Notes: generated from the sequence alone by a model not told the origin. A stretch of 64,000 nt of DNA from Roridomyces roridus (GCA_029378245.1 JARKIF010000018.1:1-64000); one strand, 5' to 3'. Positions 18,324 through 29,984 are shown, counted from the first letter of the stretch. A program made the numbers and translations.

Positions 18324-19450
18324 TAGGGCTGGGCACCGTACCGTAACGGACACGCAAGGGGGCATCGGGATCGGAATTTCGGATATAGGGTCGAAAAGAT
18401 TTTTTCGACCCTGGCTGGACCCCCCCTCCCCTCCTATATAAGGCAGATCATTCCCACGATCATGTGATTTACCGGCGGTCCGAGCAATCCGCAGCTCCCA
18501 ACCATAGGAAAAATATGTATTACAAACTTATTAGAGGACCCCAGTGTCAATTAGACCCATCTCATGTGTACTTGAGCAATGATACACTTGTTGTCTGTGG
18601 CAATGTCGTGTGAGAGTCGATGAGACTGGCAGCTGTATTATGTAATATATCAGTTCCGATTTGGAAATTTCAATCAAGAGTGTCCAATATGCTCCAAAAC
18701 ACATTTACTAATATACATATAGAAACTTTTTTCGAGCCCTCTCGGGACCCCCCCCCCCCCCCCCCCCCCCCCCTCCCCCGGTACGAAATTTCGATCCCGG
18801 TGCCCCCTTGCGGACACGGCCGTAGAAATTACGGCCGTTTTCGCACACGGCCGTAACATCACGGCCCGTAAATTGGCAGCAGATATTGCTGACGGTACGG
18901 TACGGTGCCGTATCCGGCCGTATTTCCGTAACACGGCCGTAAACTGATGGTCAAATGTTTTTCTCTGATTTCCTGCGTAAAAATTGTTATTGAACGGTAC
19001 ATTCATCAATTCCTACAGTCCACCTCACTCCTTCCATTCATAGCTACCCTTCCTAGCACAAAACATGGGCTGGGAACATCTGCCACCATCAACTTTGAAG
19101 TTGATGGTCCTTTGATGCGTTGATGGCGGTAGCCGTAACATCAACAATACCCGCCGCAGCTCCCGCAAGCCGGCCCACCCAAAGGGGAAGCCATCGCTGC
19201 ACTTGCAAACCCTGTTGACATGACTTGGTGAGAGAATTCCGACACAAATCTACCGCGCTGACAGTGTTCAGGACAGATTGCCGAGGATTCCCGTATTACG
19301 GCCGTACCGGCCGTATTCTTACGGGAAATACGGCACACGGCCGTGTTGAGTACGGACCGTGTAAACCACACTACCAGGAGCCACGGCACGGCACCGTCTC
19401 CGTATTACGGAGCCGTATTCCGTAGGGTACGGTTACGGTGCCCAGCCCTA
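18324..19450. mobile_element. hAT-type non-autonomous element with 8-bp target duplication
   Basis: TAGGGCTGGGCACCGTACCG...CGGTGCCCAGCCCTA, flanked by GCCTCCAG at 18316-18323 and 19451-19458. The sequence is studded with ACGGCCGT palindromes. It contains the MITE 18355-18810; without that and its duplication it is about 660 bp, like the second copy at 61680-62331. TAGGG ends and an 8-bp duplication are typical of hAT; no transposase. Confidence 0.92.
18355..18810. mobile_element. hAT-type MITE, 456 bp, inside the hAT element
   Basis: CAAGGGGGCATCGGGATCGG...CGATCCCGGTGCCCCCTTG, duplication CGGACACG at 18347-18354 and 18811-18818; the uninterrupted site is present in the hAT copy at 61680. It contains a poly-C tract and a TATATAAGG stretch. 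A second copy is at 52815-53269. Confidence 0.92.
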
Positions 19451-19819
19451 GCCTCCAGGTAACCGAAGTTTCTGGTAGACAGCCGGGTGTTCTGGCCGTA
19501 CAGAATGTGACTCTGAAATGGAATTTCGGCCAGGGATATCATTCAATCACAGTGTATAATGTACTTGTGTACTATAAATCGAGACGCGTCACGGAGACAA
19601 CTCGAGACTGTCGACTCATGATGCTAGTGCTTACTTGCTGTTGGTACCTTTCCCGCGACCTGGATAGCCGAAAAGAATTCCAATTGGGTGTCAAGCATGT
19701 CAAGCGTCCGCGCTGCCGTTCCGTTGTTCCCTTGCTCGCTGGTCCGAGACTCCGAGTCCGGGGGTCGAGCCCCGAGCCCCGAGTCCGAGTCCCGACACGC
19801 TTGGACTGAACGGCCTGGA

Positions 19820-20820
19820 TTCCATCACGTCGTCGAGGAGTCCTGATTTGAAGCTTGGCGATCGAAGGTGAGGCGTGGTGACTGGTGAGTCCGGGACGAG
19901 GGACAAGAGCATTGCAAGAGCAGGAAGAATTTGACAAGTCCGAAATCATGACGTGTGCCTGACACGTGACGCTTGTTGATAACAGGCAACAAAGGGCGAC
20001 AACGGTCGTCAACAACCCTTCCTTCCTTCCCTCCATGTCCATCTTGCCTCCGTCCCTCTGTGGTCGATCCCGCTCTCCTCTCTTCCAGTCCTGACGAGTC
20101 TAGCGCTCTGGCTACCATGGTAAGTCATGATACTGACTCGTTCAGCTATCTCTAACCAATCTCTCAGGCTCCGTCAACCCTCCATTGCATGAAGGTGTGT
20201 GGTATGGACTTCTGAGCTCATTAACTGACTAGACTATGCCCAGAGCTTCACTTAAGTGGATCGCAACGCCGCAGGCAAAGGAGTTGGTGCGCGTTTTGAC
20301 TCTCCCTCCCTTGTGTCCTCTGTCTCATTGGCCGTGACAGGCTACAGCCCTCGTCGACTCGGCCTCTGACTGCACCCGCTCTTCTTCGCATTCCCTTTGA
20401 CTCCTTGATACATCAGTCATCATCGCCGGCGCTATGGTGCGTTGTTATGTCTTTCGCCGGCACGACGCTGACTTTCCCAAGGGCTCACCGGGGACATTCT
20501 CACCCAGCACCCTCGAAGTTACGATGTCCCTTTGTGTCCGGGCTGCCACGATGGTGCGTCCTTGGTCGTTTGTACAGTGCTCCTGGCTAATCATCTTTTC
20601 CAGCGCCCCGCTGCCCAACAAGGGATTGCTTCTGACATCCGGGAGGGGATCTGGTCCGTAGAGGGGATGGGTTCGGCTGCATGGTGCGTTCTATCGTCAC
20701 ATTTCCCGCTGGTGAAAACTCATCACAATCGTCCAGGCTCTCGACTTCTATCCTCAAACGACGACAACCGACGCCGTGATCAAAACGCAACGATGGGCAA
20801 TTGAATTGCGGGTGCGGGCG
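19820..20820 (+). other. Gene-like fragments with splice signals inside the TA element
   Basis: A CT-rich leader, ATG at 20117 and several short stretches bounded by fungal donors (GTAAGT, GTGTGT, GTGCGC) and acceptors (CTCAG, CCCAG, GACAG) look like small exons of a fungal gene (MAPSTLHCMK; VDRNAAGKGVG; RPAAQQGIASDIREGIW; ALDFYPQTTTDAVIKTQRWA). Stops interrupt any joined frame (for example at about 20255). I cannot name the source gene. It may be a host gene piece captured by the transposon. Confidence 0.4.
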
Positions 20821-21231
20821 GTGAAGAGGAGGGCGCGGGTGTGGAGCTGTAAATTACAGGATTCCCTTTTATTCCCGTTCCAATGCATTCAATTTCCTCC
20901 TATACCTGGGATACTACATGAGCACAAGCTAGATGCAGGATGGGTGGAGCCGGGCAATGCTCTGTACAGAAGCCGTTCAATCGGTTGGATGCCAGCCAAT
21001 TCTGCCAGCTGTATCTACGCCGGGCTGGATCCATGTGGAACCCATTCGATGGAAAGTATGGAATCCATCGGTATGACATCTGAGATCCAGTCGACAGATT
21101 TATGTGTACCACAGATGCTCGCCAGCTGGATTCCACCTGGAAACCATTTGGGTGTGTAATTAGTGAAAGTGATCAAAATCTCAACAATTTTGACAAAAAT
21201 CGAGCCGCGCCTTATGTTCCGCAAAGAGCTG

Positions 21232-21860
21232 TAAGCAGGAAACTGGAAATGAAAGAGCAGAATCGAACGACCCTTTATCCTTACTCTTCAACCACATTTC
21301 GACGCCGCTCTTCGTCGGAATGCAACATAATCTCAAGAACCAATACCGACACTTTGTAATCCATGGCTGGTCACTTCGCCCACAAACTGTGGCTCACTCT
21401 TTCCCCACCTCCAGTGCTGGGTGCCGCTATTGCCACCATAGCGCACCGCACACCGACGTTTCATGCCGCTGTCTAAAGGACTATCGGCTTTCGTCGGTAC
21501 AAAGGCCGCAACACTCGCTCTACTGCGCCCAATGCAGGCAGCTTTGTTGGCATGCATGTGGTAGCCAGCGTTGAGGCGATCCTAAAGGGATCAATGCCTC
21601 ATGCCTTTCTCGGACGCTGTACCAAGGACTGTCACGACTCATACTAACGTCTCCTAGCAATCACGTCTTTTTCTGGTTTTGTGTGGACAACTCGGAATCA
21701 TCGGACACCTTTACAACAATCGTGTAGCATTAGTACATTCCTGTATCATCATACATACTCCTGTTCAGTACATACATTGTATTTCTAGCCAATTTCCATC
21801 TACTAATTTACAGTCCTCCTGCCACACTCAAGACATTTGGTCCATTTCTTCGCTTGGAAT
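21232..21860. repeat. Duplicated flank, copy 1 (partner 24721-25352)
   Basis: Near-identical direct repeat of the sequence downstream of gene D, in the same order after gene C once the TA element is removed. It contains ATCTCAAGA, CACTTTGTAATCCATGG and a CAGGCAGCTTTGTTGGCATG stretch. Short ORFs in it look non-coding. Evidence for a tandem duplication of the whole gene C/D unit. Confidence 0.85.
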
Positions 21861-22134
21861 GAGTTGAAGGGAATCGGCTGCCACGTCAAGTTGAACTTGA
21901 AGTTTGAACCGTGGGAACTTGATTTTGATCCTTGAGCAGGAGGTGAAGCCCACTTCGCCTTGGTAAACCAAGCACTTCATTCGCCTACTCGCAGCGATTC
22001 GAGCGGATCTCCTTTCGAATGATGGCCAGGTCAGCGTGTGAATTCAAATGTCTCCCCCATCGAGCCCGCATAATCGTGTATCCTGTGACCCGTGGGCCGG
22101 GTCCGTGCAATCACACGAACTCTACTCCATCCGA

Positions 22135-22300
22135 TTCCCTGCAGTCTCGATCACCGCCTTCCTCCTGTGACGTTCAAGGTGCATCCACGAAGCGAACTCC
22201 CTGCAGTTTATCTCGACTGACCACTCCCGATGTTGCTACTTCACAGACTATACTCATCCACCAGGCTTGGAGTGCGAACACTCTGTCTATGGAATACCCG
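22135..22300 (+). pseudogene. Relic of the MAPEG gene, exons 1-2
   Basis: Matches 25735-25860 of the MAPEG gene: the end of exon 1 (VTFK), the same intron with CGAAGCGAACTCCCT, acceptor CAG, then TILIHQ. The ATG region and all downstream MAPEG exons are missing, so it is a truncated copy left by the tandem duplication. Confidence 0.7.
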
Positions 22301-23043
22301 TAAGAATGAAATATCAAACCAGAGGTTCAATTGCCTGTCCAAGCATAGGATACGAATTTGATCCTACTCTCGACGCCCACTTCGCTTTCAAGGTCAAGTC
22401 CATGAGCCAGCAAAGCAGTTCGCATAATCATTCACGGCCGGTTTTCTCTTTCAGAATGATGGTCATCCACGTCCTTGAGGCTTGTTTGGTCCTTGTCCGA
22501 ATTTCAATTTCTTTCACGATATCAAGTGGCTCACTTGCGGCACTCCGAGCATGGGCCAAAGTATGCGCATAAGTAAAGTGATGGTGGTCACACTGCGAAG
22601 CCGACGGCCCGGTGTTCCGTCATAGCCACTTTCATGATTTTGATCAGTTTGTCAGAGTCACTCGCCTGCCACATTCTCCGCCCTGTAGCGCTATTCAAAT
22701 TTCGGGAGGCTTCTGCTCCTCTTTGAGTTGCTCCACGTCTTCTTTGCTATCACAGATTCCTCCTACTAGATCATCCTCGGGCTCGCCATGATCGTTCCCG
22801 TTCGGAGTTCCGATTGAGTTCCGATCCTCGACTCAGCCTTCCCCTCGAGCTTTGATTGAACCTACGCGGATGTGGGCCGGTCCCTCGCATTCTTGGTTTC
22901 TCAATCAAGTCAGCGATGCCACAAACTTGGAAGAAGACTGGGACCTGAGACGTTGGCCATCACAGCTTTGCACAGCACTGTTGGTACTCATCTTACTTGG
23001 ACCCACAACAGACCAGCTCTCTCTCTCCTCTCATTCTGTTCAA
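22301..23043. other. Upstream flank of gene D
   Basis: No gene. 22600-23043 is homologous to the region upstream of gene C and must contain the gene D promoter; CTCTCTCTCC precedes the start codon. Confidence 0.5.
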
Positions 23044-24441
23044 ATGCCGCACGTAATTGCGTACACGGGTGGGCCTCATGCTCACTCTATATACTAAATG
23101 CTCACTGGATGGATAGGTCACGAGTGGATTGCGCCGGACAACTCCCAAGGCGATTTGTTCATATTCTGGAGCTTGGCATACCGTAGGCTGCTGGTCGTTC
23201 AGGCACTGGGACAATACGCCGCGTTTATGGAAGAAGAACACGCCCACGCGTGGGAGAAACAGTGTCTCAAGGAAATTGTGCGTCCAGCTATACACGAATG
23301 AAGCCTTTGCAAGACTCTGACACCGCTATTAGCAATCGTGTATCAACGCCATGGACTTTGAACGCGAGGATACTTGGGCGTACTTGGTCACCACAGCCTC
23401 CGGCCCTCGTATAATTCAGAAACCGAGGAAACTGTACGAGATCCCGTGCGACTTTCTGTGGGCCCCACGGGTCGATATCTCGGAGATCGACGTACAAAAG
23501 ATGAACGAAGGATTCGGCCTTGCTGTTTGGCGCGGAAGACAGGTCGATGTCCGCATCGCATTCAACGGTTTGTCCTGCGCTTAATTCATTATCTGCTGTA
23601 GTTGAGTAATTCTGCGCAGATAATGAACTGTGGCAAGTAGAATGTGAAACAAGAGCTCTCAAGGAGGTACAGCACCTGGATATTGCCTACGGTCTTATTG
23701 CCCACGTCTTCCGGGGTGAAAAGCTTATTGGGATCATGAGAGAGTCTGCTCAGGCGTCTCGACCCGTTCAAGCGGTATGTTGCACGGGGTTTCAAAGATC
23801 TGTCTGATTTTCCATGATAGAGCGATCGCGCCGCCGTATTCGCAGCATTCGCCCTGCTCGAGAGTGCCTTCATGGTCAACTCTAGCCTCATAAACGAAGA
23901 TCACATTGTGATGGATGAGAAGGGACGAGTTCGCATGCTGTACCTGCGTTCAATCCGGCTTTATGGCCGTGATGAGCGTGAGGAGCTCGAACGTGACGCC
24001 CAGATGTACCACTGGGAACCCCTCCGGGAGTTCTTCGACCTCGTCACGAACCCCGCCGTTGAAGTAAGATGGCCCACGTATCTCATCTACCCATCATCGA
24101 CGTATCTCGCCCCAACTCCGTCCCCCGAGCGTTTCATTGCCATGCCTCTGCGGTTCGATGTTCATGCGTGCATCCAACTTGAGGAGATCAAAAAGAAACA
24201 CCGGCGCCGTAAAGGGGTCTCCAAGACACCTCGTTCCGGAGGACACGCCCTCGAACCTCTCAAGGCCACCACCCCCAATATCGACCCTCCCGACACCCCT
24301 GCGAAACTCGGCACACCGCACGTACAAATACATGTGTTCCGGGTCGCTGACCGTGCTGAGGACTCACAATCGGACAAGGGTGGCTCTGTTGTGGAGGAGG
24401 AAGAGCGCGTTGACGGAGGCGGTTTCATCGTCGAGGTATAA
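23044..24441 (+). CDS. Unknown array-family protein D, 398 aa, five exons
   Basis: Exons 23044-23068, 23117-23277, 23333-23567, 23620-23774 and 23821-24441, all GT-AG and in phase; paralogue of gene C with the same lengths for exons 1-4. Motifs: GDLFIFWSLAYRRLLVVQAL, MDFEREDTWAYLVTTASG, LDIAYGLIAHVFRGEKLIGI, IVMDEKGRVRMLYLRSIRL, YHWEPLREFFDL, basic KKKHRRRKG, and the same GGGFIVEV end. It is 26 residues longer than C because of a Thr/Pro/Asp-rich insertion before the C-terminus. No secretion or membrane signal. Family not recognised. Intact structure in two tandem copies suggests both are or were recently functional. Confidence 0.85.
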
Positions 24442-24720
24442 AAACTGCGGAACATCCCAGGCCTTGGTAGTCTAGCACATACTGCCGTCCGCTCAATTGT
24501 ACCATAGAGAATCCTTTTCCATGAAATTTCTTTTCAACTTTGCTGTGTCACAAAGCTGTACTACTGCTTGAAAAGAAGATTGAAGTTCGTAATTCGCCAC
24601 GCTATCCGCAGTACGCTGTATCGCAAGACGGCGCGACTTCTATATGACTCGAACGGACATATTTCTTACGGCGTTACATAACGGTTTTCAACCTTCTTTA
24701 CAGCGTTCGAAAAGTACTTA

Positions 24721-25352
24721 AAGCAAGAAACTGGAAATGAAGCAGCAGAATCAAACACCCCTTTATCCTTAGTCTTCAACCACATTTCGACGCCGCTCTT
24801 CATCGGAATGCAACATAATCTCAAGAGCCAATACCGACACTTTGTAATCCATGGCTGGTCACTTCGCCCACAAACTGTGGTTCACTCTTTCCCCACCCGC
24901 AGTGCTGGGTGCCGCTATTGCTACCATAGCGCACCGCACACCGACGTTGTATGCCGCTGTCTAAAGGACTATCGGCTTCCGTCGGGACAAAGGCCGCAAC
25001 ACTCACTCTACTGTGCCCAATGCAGGCGGCTTTGTTGGCATGCATGTGGTAGCCAGCGTTGAGGCGATCCTAAAGGGATCAATGCCTCATGCCTTTCTCG
25101 GACGCTGTACCAAGGACTGTCACGACTCATACTAACGTCTCCTAGCAATCACGTCTTTTTCTGGTTTTGTGTGGACAGCTCGGAATCATCGGACATCTTC
25201 CACTCGGACACTTTGCATCTTAGACATCTCGGGTAATAGACATAGTAGATACCTTTACAACAATCGTGTAGCATTAGTACATTCCTGTATCATCATACAT
25301 ACTCCTGTTCAGTACATACATTGTATTTCTAGCCAATTTCCATCTAGCTCTT
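24721..25352. repeat. Duplicated flank, copy 2 (partner 21232-21860)
   Basis: Lies directly between gene D and the MAPEG gene and preserves the empty site of the 4.2-kb TA element. Differs from copy 1 by scattered substitutions and a few tens of extra bases near 25195-25250. Confidence 0.85.
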
Positions 25353-25682
25353 CTGCCAATGTCCACATTCAGTCCAGTTTCCCCCTTGGCATGATGCACC
25401 GAAGGTCCGAATTGTCCGAATTGGCTGCCACGTCAAGCTGAACTTGAAGTTTGAACCGTGGGAACTTGATTTTGATCCATGATCAGGAGGTCGATCTCCA
25501 AGTTGTCTCGAAGCCCCCTTGGCTTTCTTTCATAAAAAGCACTTCACTCGCCGATCTGCAGTGGGTCTCCTTCCGAATGATGGCCGGCCAACGTGTGATT
25601 TTCTGCCGGCATGACCGTGTGTCCGTGTCCGGGCTCGCCACTCCACAAACACCGCCGATCTCTCTCTCTTCCTGCCACCACC

Positions 25683-26545
25683 ATGGTCTTGACCCTCTCT
25701 ACCCCGTTGTCCCTGTACTTCATCCCTGCAGTCTGGCTCACGGCTTTCCTCCCCGTGACCTTCAAGGTGCGTCGACGAAGCGAACTCCCTATGGTCTATC
25801 TCGACTGACCCCCCTCGACTCGTTTTTGGCAGACTATACTCATCCACCAGGTCAAAGGATTGAACAAGTGCGTTCAACCTGACACCAAGAAGAACTTGAG
25901 ACGACGGAGGATACTACTAATAGTGTCGCCCCGCGAACGAGCACGGCCGCTGTCACCGCAGACAAGAACATACCCCCAGAGGTTGCTGCGCGTATCATGA
26001 GAATGGAGGGAGCCCACCTTGTGAGTATCTTTCTTTCCGGCGCACGGTACCCAGGGATTTCTTTCCTAAAGTTAGTTGACTGACTGCGTGTGCGCAGAAT
26101 GGTAATGAGAATTTTCCCATCTGGATCGCAGCCGTGGTTCGTGCGAATTTCTCTCACTCTCTCTCTGGGTGGCGGAAGGACTCGGACTGATCAGATTGCA
26201 CCGGCACCGTGCAGCTCGCAGGCAACATCGCGGGCTTGGATAATCGCACTATGAACGTGACTTCTTTGATCTAGTAAGTGGAATCCACTAAACTCACACT
26301 ATAATCTAACAAATCCGACCGGATTTTAGCATCGCAGGCCGCATCCTATACAACTACATCTATTTCAACCAAGTTACCGAGGTTCAGAGCTCACTCAGGA
26401 GTGCAGTCTATTTCGGCGCCCTTTGTGCGTCGCGTCCCTCCTCCGATTGGATTGGATTGATCTTTTTCTACATACTATAGGCTGCCCCATGTATCTGCTG
26501 TTCCAGGCGGCGGCAAAGATGAAGGCTGAGGGCCGTTTGGCTTGA
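25683..26545 (+). CDS. MAPEG-family membrane protein (microsomal glutathione transferase-like)
   Basis: Starts in CCACCATGG context. Exon 1 (25683-25766) encodes a first membrane helix (LYFIPAVWLTAFLPVTFK); later exons give MRMEGAHLNGNENFP, WIAAVLAGNIAGLDNRTMN, YIAGRILYNYIYFNQ and a last helix FGALCCPMYLLFQAA, ending at TGA 26543. E-G-A-H-x-N-x-x-E-N-x-P and R-x-x-Y-N are the MAPEG signature for glutathione-dependent or eicosanoid enzymes of the ER membrane. Expected size of about 150 aa fits the family. Oddity: between 25865 and 25905 the frame changes (VKGLNKCVQP upstream, EDTTNSVAPR downstream), which needs either a weak extra intron (donor GTCAAA at about 25851) or a frameshift. Confidence 0.75.
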
Positions 26546-28680
26546 GCTTGAGATGTTGGATGTTGAATATGTAGATGAAATTGTGGAGTCAAAAGAATTC
26601 GAATTCAAACATCGGCGAGTCGTCCCGTTCGCGAGCACCAGTCATAGGTAACCAGTACCATATTGTCCATACCAACAAAGCATACAAGCAGCAGACAGAC
26701 TACAAAGGAACAAGTTACAAAGCAAGAGAGATCTAGAGAGAGAACTTCGAAATCGAACCAATGGGTAACAGCCAACCAACGCCAACCGGCACTTCGCATG
26801 GATCGCGTCCCCGAACGCGTCTATCAATTATATCCTCTCCAAGACTGAGACCCAAATGGCCACCACACCCGCACCCACTTGCCCCGAGTCTTGCGCACAC
26901 CGGCCACAGCCAGCCCAGACCCACCATATGCATCAACACACCGATAACAATACCGCCCACATTGCAAGCAATACATCGAATGCATAGCGTCCTCCGTCGT
27001 CTGCTCTGGGAACCGATGGTCGTTGGGACACCCACAACGGACGAGGACGTGGAGGGTTAGTGGGCATTGGCAGCTGCCAGTGCCGCCTTCACCCGCGCAG
27101 GTGGAGGTGGAGGTTGAGGTTGGGCACGGTGCGGGGAATGGGTATGAGAGGGGGTGTAGCTCTGCCACGGTCGAAGGGATGAGTGTGGCGTGGATCTGTG
27201 GGCGCGGTGTGGTTGGCCCACATGAGTGTGACTCGGTCTTGCCATGGCCATGGCCGACTCGGTCGAAGGAATCGTAGGAGGTAGAGAGGCGCGTGTAGGA
27301 CGGAGGCGCGTGGCGACGCTGGAGGAGGGACTTTTCGTCGTCCTCCTGTGTGTGTGGCGCGAACCCACAACAAACCAACCGTCGAACAAAGGTCGTCATA
27401 TGGCGTAGGCGACGAGAGATGTGGTGGGTGTTGTGAATGGGCGAGGAGATGCGACTGTGGGCCAACAAATATGACTGTGGGCGAACAAAAGAGGGAAAGC
27501 AAGCAGATTGTTTGTGTGGGACCCAAGTCCCCGTGCGCTGAATAAATAGCATTCGTTCAAACTCCGCTGGCGAGTCATCCCTGCGAGTCCAGCGCCCACT
27601 ATGCGTACCTTGTCCTTGTTGACGAGAGAGATTTGAATGCAGCGCGGGAACGTGGTAACATACCCCCTGTAGAAGAAGCAATTATTAGCATACACACCAC
27701 ATAAAAGTAAAAGTAGGTCATACGGGGTTCCCCGCGCGTTACGTCTTTGATGTTCGTGTACCAACGGTAACCAGCTGCTAATATTCTGGTATTGGACTGT
27801 CGGGATCCGCAGGGTGGGTGAAAGAGTCGAGTCTTCAGAGGCGGATATGCACCACATCGGAGGACACTGGTGGGGTTGACTGGCTACGGCTTCGAACGTT
27901 CCAAAATTTGAAGAAATATTCTGCGAGCTCGCAGCTCAGTGGCAGTCATCGCGAACGGGGAACTCGAGAGGTTGAATTTGTTGCCTTGGCAGCTCAGGCA
28001 GGTCGACAAAGAGAGAGCAAGGAAACAACACGGCATAATGTGCCTCACGAGTCACGAAAATGCGGAGCAGCGGCCCCTCGCCCAATGGCAAGACAGGCGA
28101 GGGCATCGGACGGACCGAGGGACGGGATTGCGCTGACGTTTTGGATGGTCGTAGGAATCGGATGCAGATATTTGGCGTCCAGCGAGAGGCCAAGTGACGT
28201 GTGCCGGAATCGAGAAGAACGACCCAAAGTAGTCGGAAAGCGACGGGGAAACCTTGTTGTGCGTGCCGTAGTGGACTAGGCAGTGTTCAGGTCATCTAGG
28301 TCAGTTCGGGTGCAAGTCAGGTTCGCAGGAGCGGGCGCCGGGATGCGGCTGCAAAACTTGTTGACATTCTTGAACTGCTTGAACGGAGGAGGCGTAGAGT
28401 TCTCTTTTCCATTCAGTGGCAGGCCCAACGCTGACGCTACGTGATACCGGATGAGAGGAATGTTGCACGTAATATGTCGTCTCGATCCAAGGATATTATC
28501 GAGGAGCAGTTGGGGGCAGGAACAAAGGTTGGCGGGAGCATGTCGTTGTTTGGCAAGAGCCTCATCAATGCTGCTGTCAACTGCTGCTCCCAGGCGACTG
28601 CGCCCTGACTGCGCCTCTCTGCGCCTGCGGAGTCCGCAGCTTTGACTTTTTATACGGACCCATTCAACGCTTGCACCCAA
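26546..28680. other. Intergenic sequence
   Basis: No gene I can support. A 285-codon minus-strand ORF (27681-26824) has Cys/His/Ser-rich shadow-like composition and no splice or start context. A short repeat (GACTGTGGGC..ACAAA) occurs twice near 27450-27485. The promoter of the 28681 gene lies at the right end. Confidence 0.45.
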
Positions 28681-29887
28681 ATGATCGTTCCCCAAGCCAA
28701 AGATTCTCAGTCTCCCGAAGCACCTATGGAGGCACCTCCCGCCTACGACACCGCCGAAGCTTCCTCGAGCTCCAGTCGTCCTGCGCCTGTAGAGAAAGTC
28801 TCACCCCGAAGCCCCACTTCCCCTTCATCCTCGACCGTCAAGCCGCGGGCAGTACAGAAATCGACGTGGAACCATCTTCAAGATGACATGGGCGGGCTCC
28901 TAGTGGGCATGGGTCTGGGTACAACGCAATATCGCGTCGCCCAGGAAGTTCGCAAGACCGTCACGGGGCTTATCCACGATCTCGTACGGGACCAGACCAT
29001 CGACTCCAACATGGCATGCGACGGTATCCTCGAATCGTGCAACGAGATCTGCGTCGCCCATTCGATCGACATCGCAAGTCTTTTGCAGCGGGCTTACATC
29101 GAGGGGCACACGCCGCTCTACTGGGCGATTGTTAAGCGGCCTACGGACCAACTGGAGCCGAAGGACCTGGAGCCGCCGCCGCTCATCCGGGCGTTGCTCA
29201 GGTACTCGGCGCCACTCAGGGACGCAACATTGCGCGATGTCCGGCTCGCGTGCCTGCATAATTGCGACCAGTGGCTGTTCCAGAGCCTGCGCATGTCCCC
29301 CGAGTTTGGTGCATTGTCGCACAAGGACCAGCTCCTGCTGGGTGTCCAAGTCCCACCCGATACGTTGAAGATCGGGGAGCCGGCTCGTCATGATGCCCCG
29401 TTTAGCGTCGAGTTTGAGGTTGCCCACTTCCAGAAGAGGATGCGTATCTCGCGGTTGGTGACTCTCGACTTTATATCCCATGGTAAGTCCATATCTTCCA
29501 CCTGCGGATGATGCTCAGTAGACCGCAGCACGCATGTGGCAAATAACGTTCTTCATTGCCGACGGGGACTGGGGCCTGAACGACGGGGAATGGGCCGCCC
29601 GTCTCTCGCTGCTGAATCCCAGTCCACCGACCGCCGTGCAGGCGACATACACGCTGGACCTGCATGCCCCCGAAGATGATGTCCCGGAAAAGCTAGAGCT
29701 TACTGGCAAACTCGAAGCGGATGACAAGAACCTGAGCGCTGCGCTCCCGGATGCCGTGCAGTACCCGTGAGTCTGCTGCATCACTTTCATTGGCTTCTTG
29801 CTGACGCAGAGTAGGAGGAGTCCGTTCCTTACTTCTGAAGGGAACTTGCGCGGGACGCTCACTGTACAGATAACTCAGAAAAAGTAA
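28681..29887 (+). CDS. Unknown protein, 370 aa, three exons
   Basis: Exons 28681-29482, 29529-29766 and 29815-29887, in phase with GT-AG junctions. N-terminal 75 residues are Pro/Ser/Ala-rich and disordered (EAPPAYDTAEASSSSSRPAP). The middle has DDMGGLLVGMGLGTTQYRVA and HSIDIASLLQRAYIEGHTPL followed by YWAIVKRP, reminiscent of a single ankyrin-like helix pair. The C-terminal third is beta-rich (MWQITFFIADGDWGLNDG; LRGTLTVQITQKK). No signal peptide or membrane segment, so probably cytosolic or nuclear. I do not recognise a named family; function unknown. Confidence 0.8.
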
Positions 29888-29984
29888 ACTGTGTGTAGAC
29901 TAGTGTATTTTACTTATGTGTTTTTATGTTATACCCGATTTGGATCGCCGGATCACACGAGCACAATTTTTTCTCGACCTTGCC

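Larger units (their letters stand above)
17022..21231. mobile_element. 4.2-kb TA-target DNA element with long inverted ends, carrying nested insertions
   Basis: Begins CAGCTCTTTGCGGAACATAA and ends with its complement; the arms match for about 90 bp once the inner insertion is removed. It is flanked by TA (17020-17021, 21232-21233), and the empty site is visible downstream of gene D (24715: AAGTACTTAAAGC). TA duplication and CAG start suggest a Tc1/mariner-like element. No transposase was found. Interior: a second TA element (17097-18163), a hAT element (18324-19450) and gene-like fragments (19820-20820). Confidence 0.85.

Noticed and set aside
26824..27681. 285-codon minus-strand ORF
   Set aside because: Cys/His/Ser-rich composition without conserved motif, and no intron or start context; looks like a chance open frame in GC-rich spacer.
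28045..28279. Short ORFs on both strands upstream of 28681
   Set aside because: No motif, no splice signals, and mutually overlapping; probably promoter sequence.
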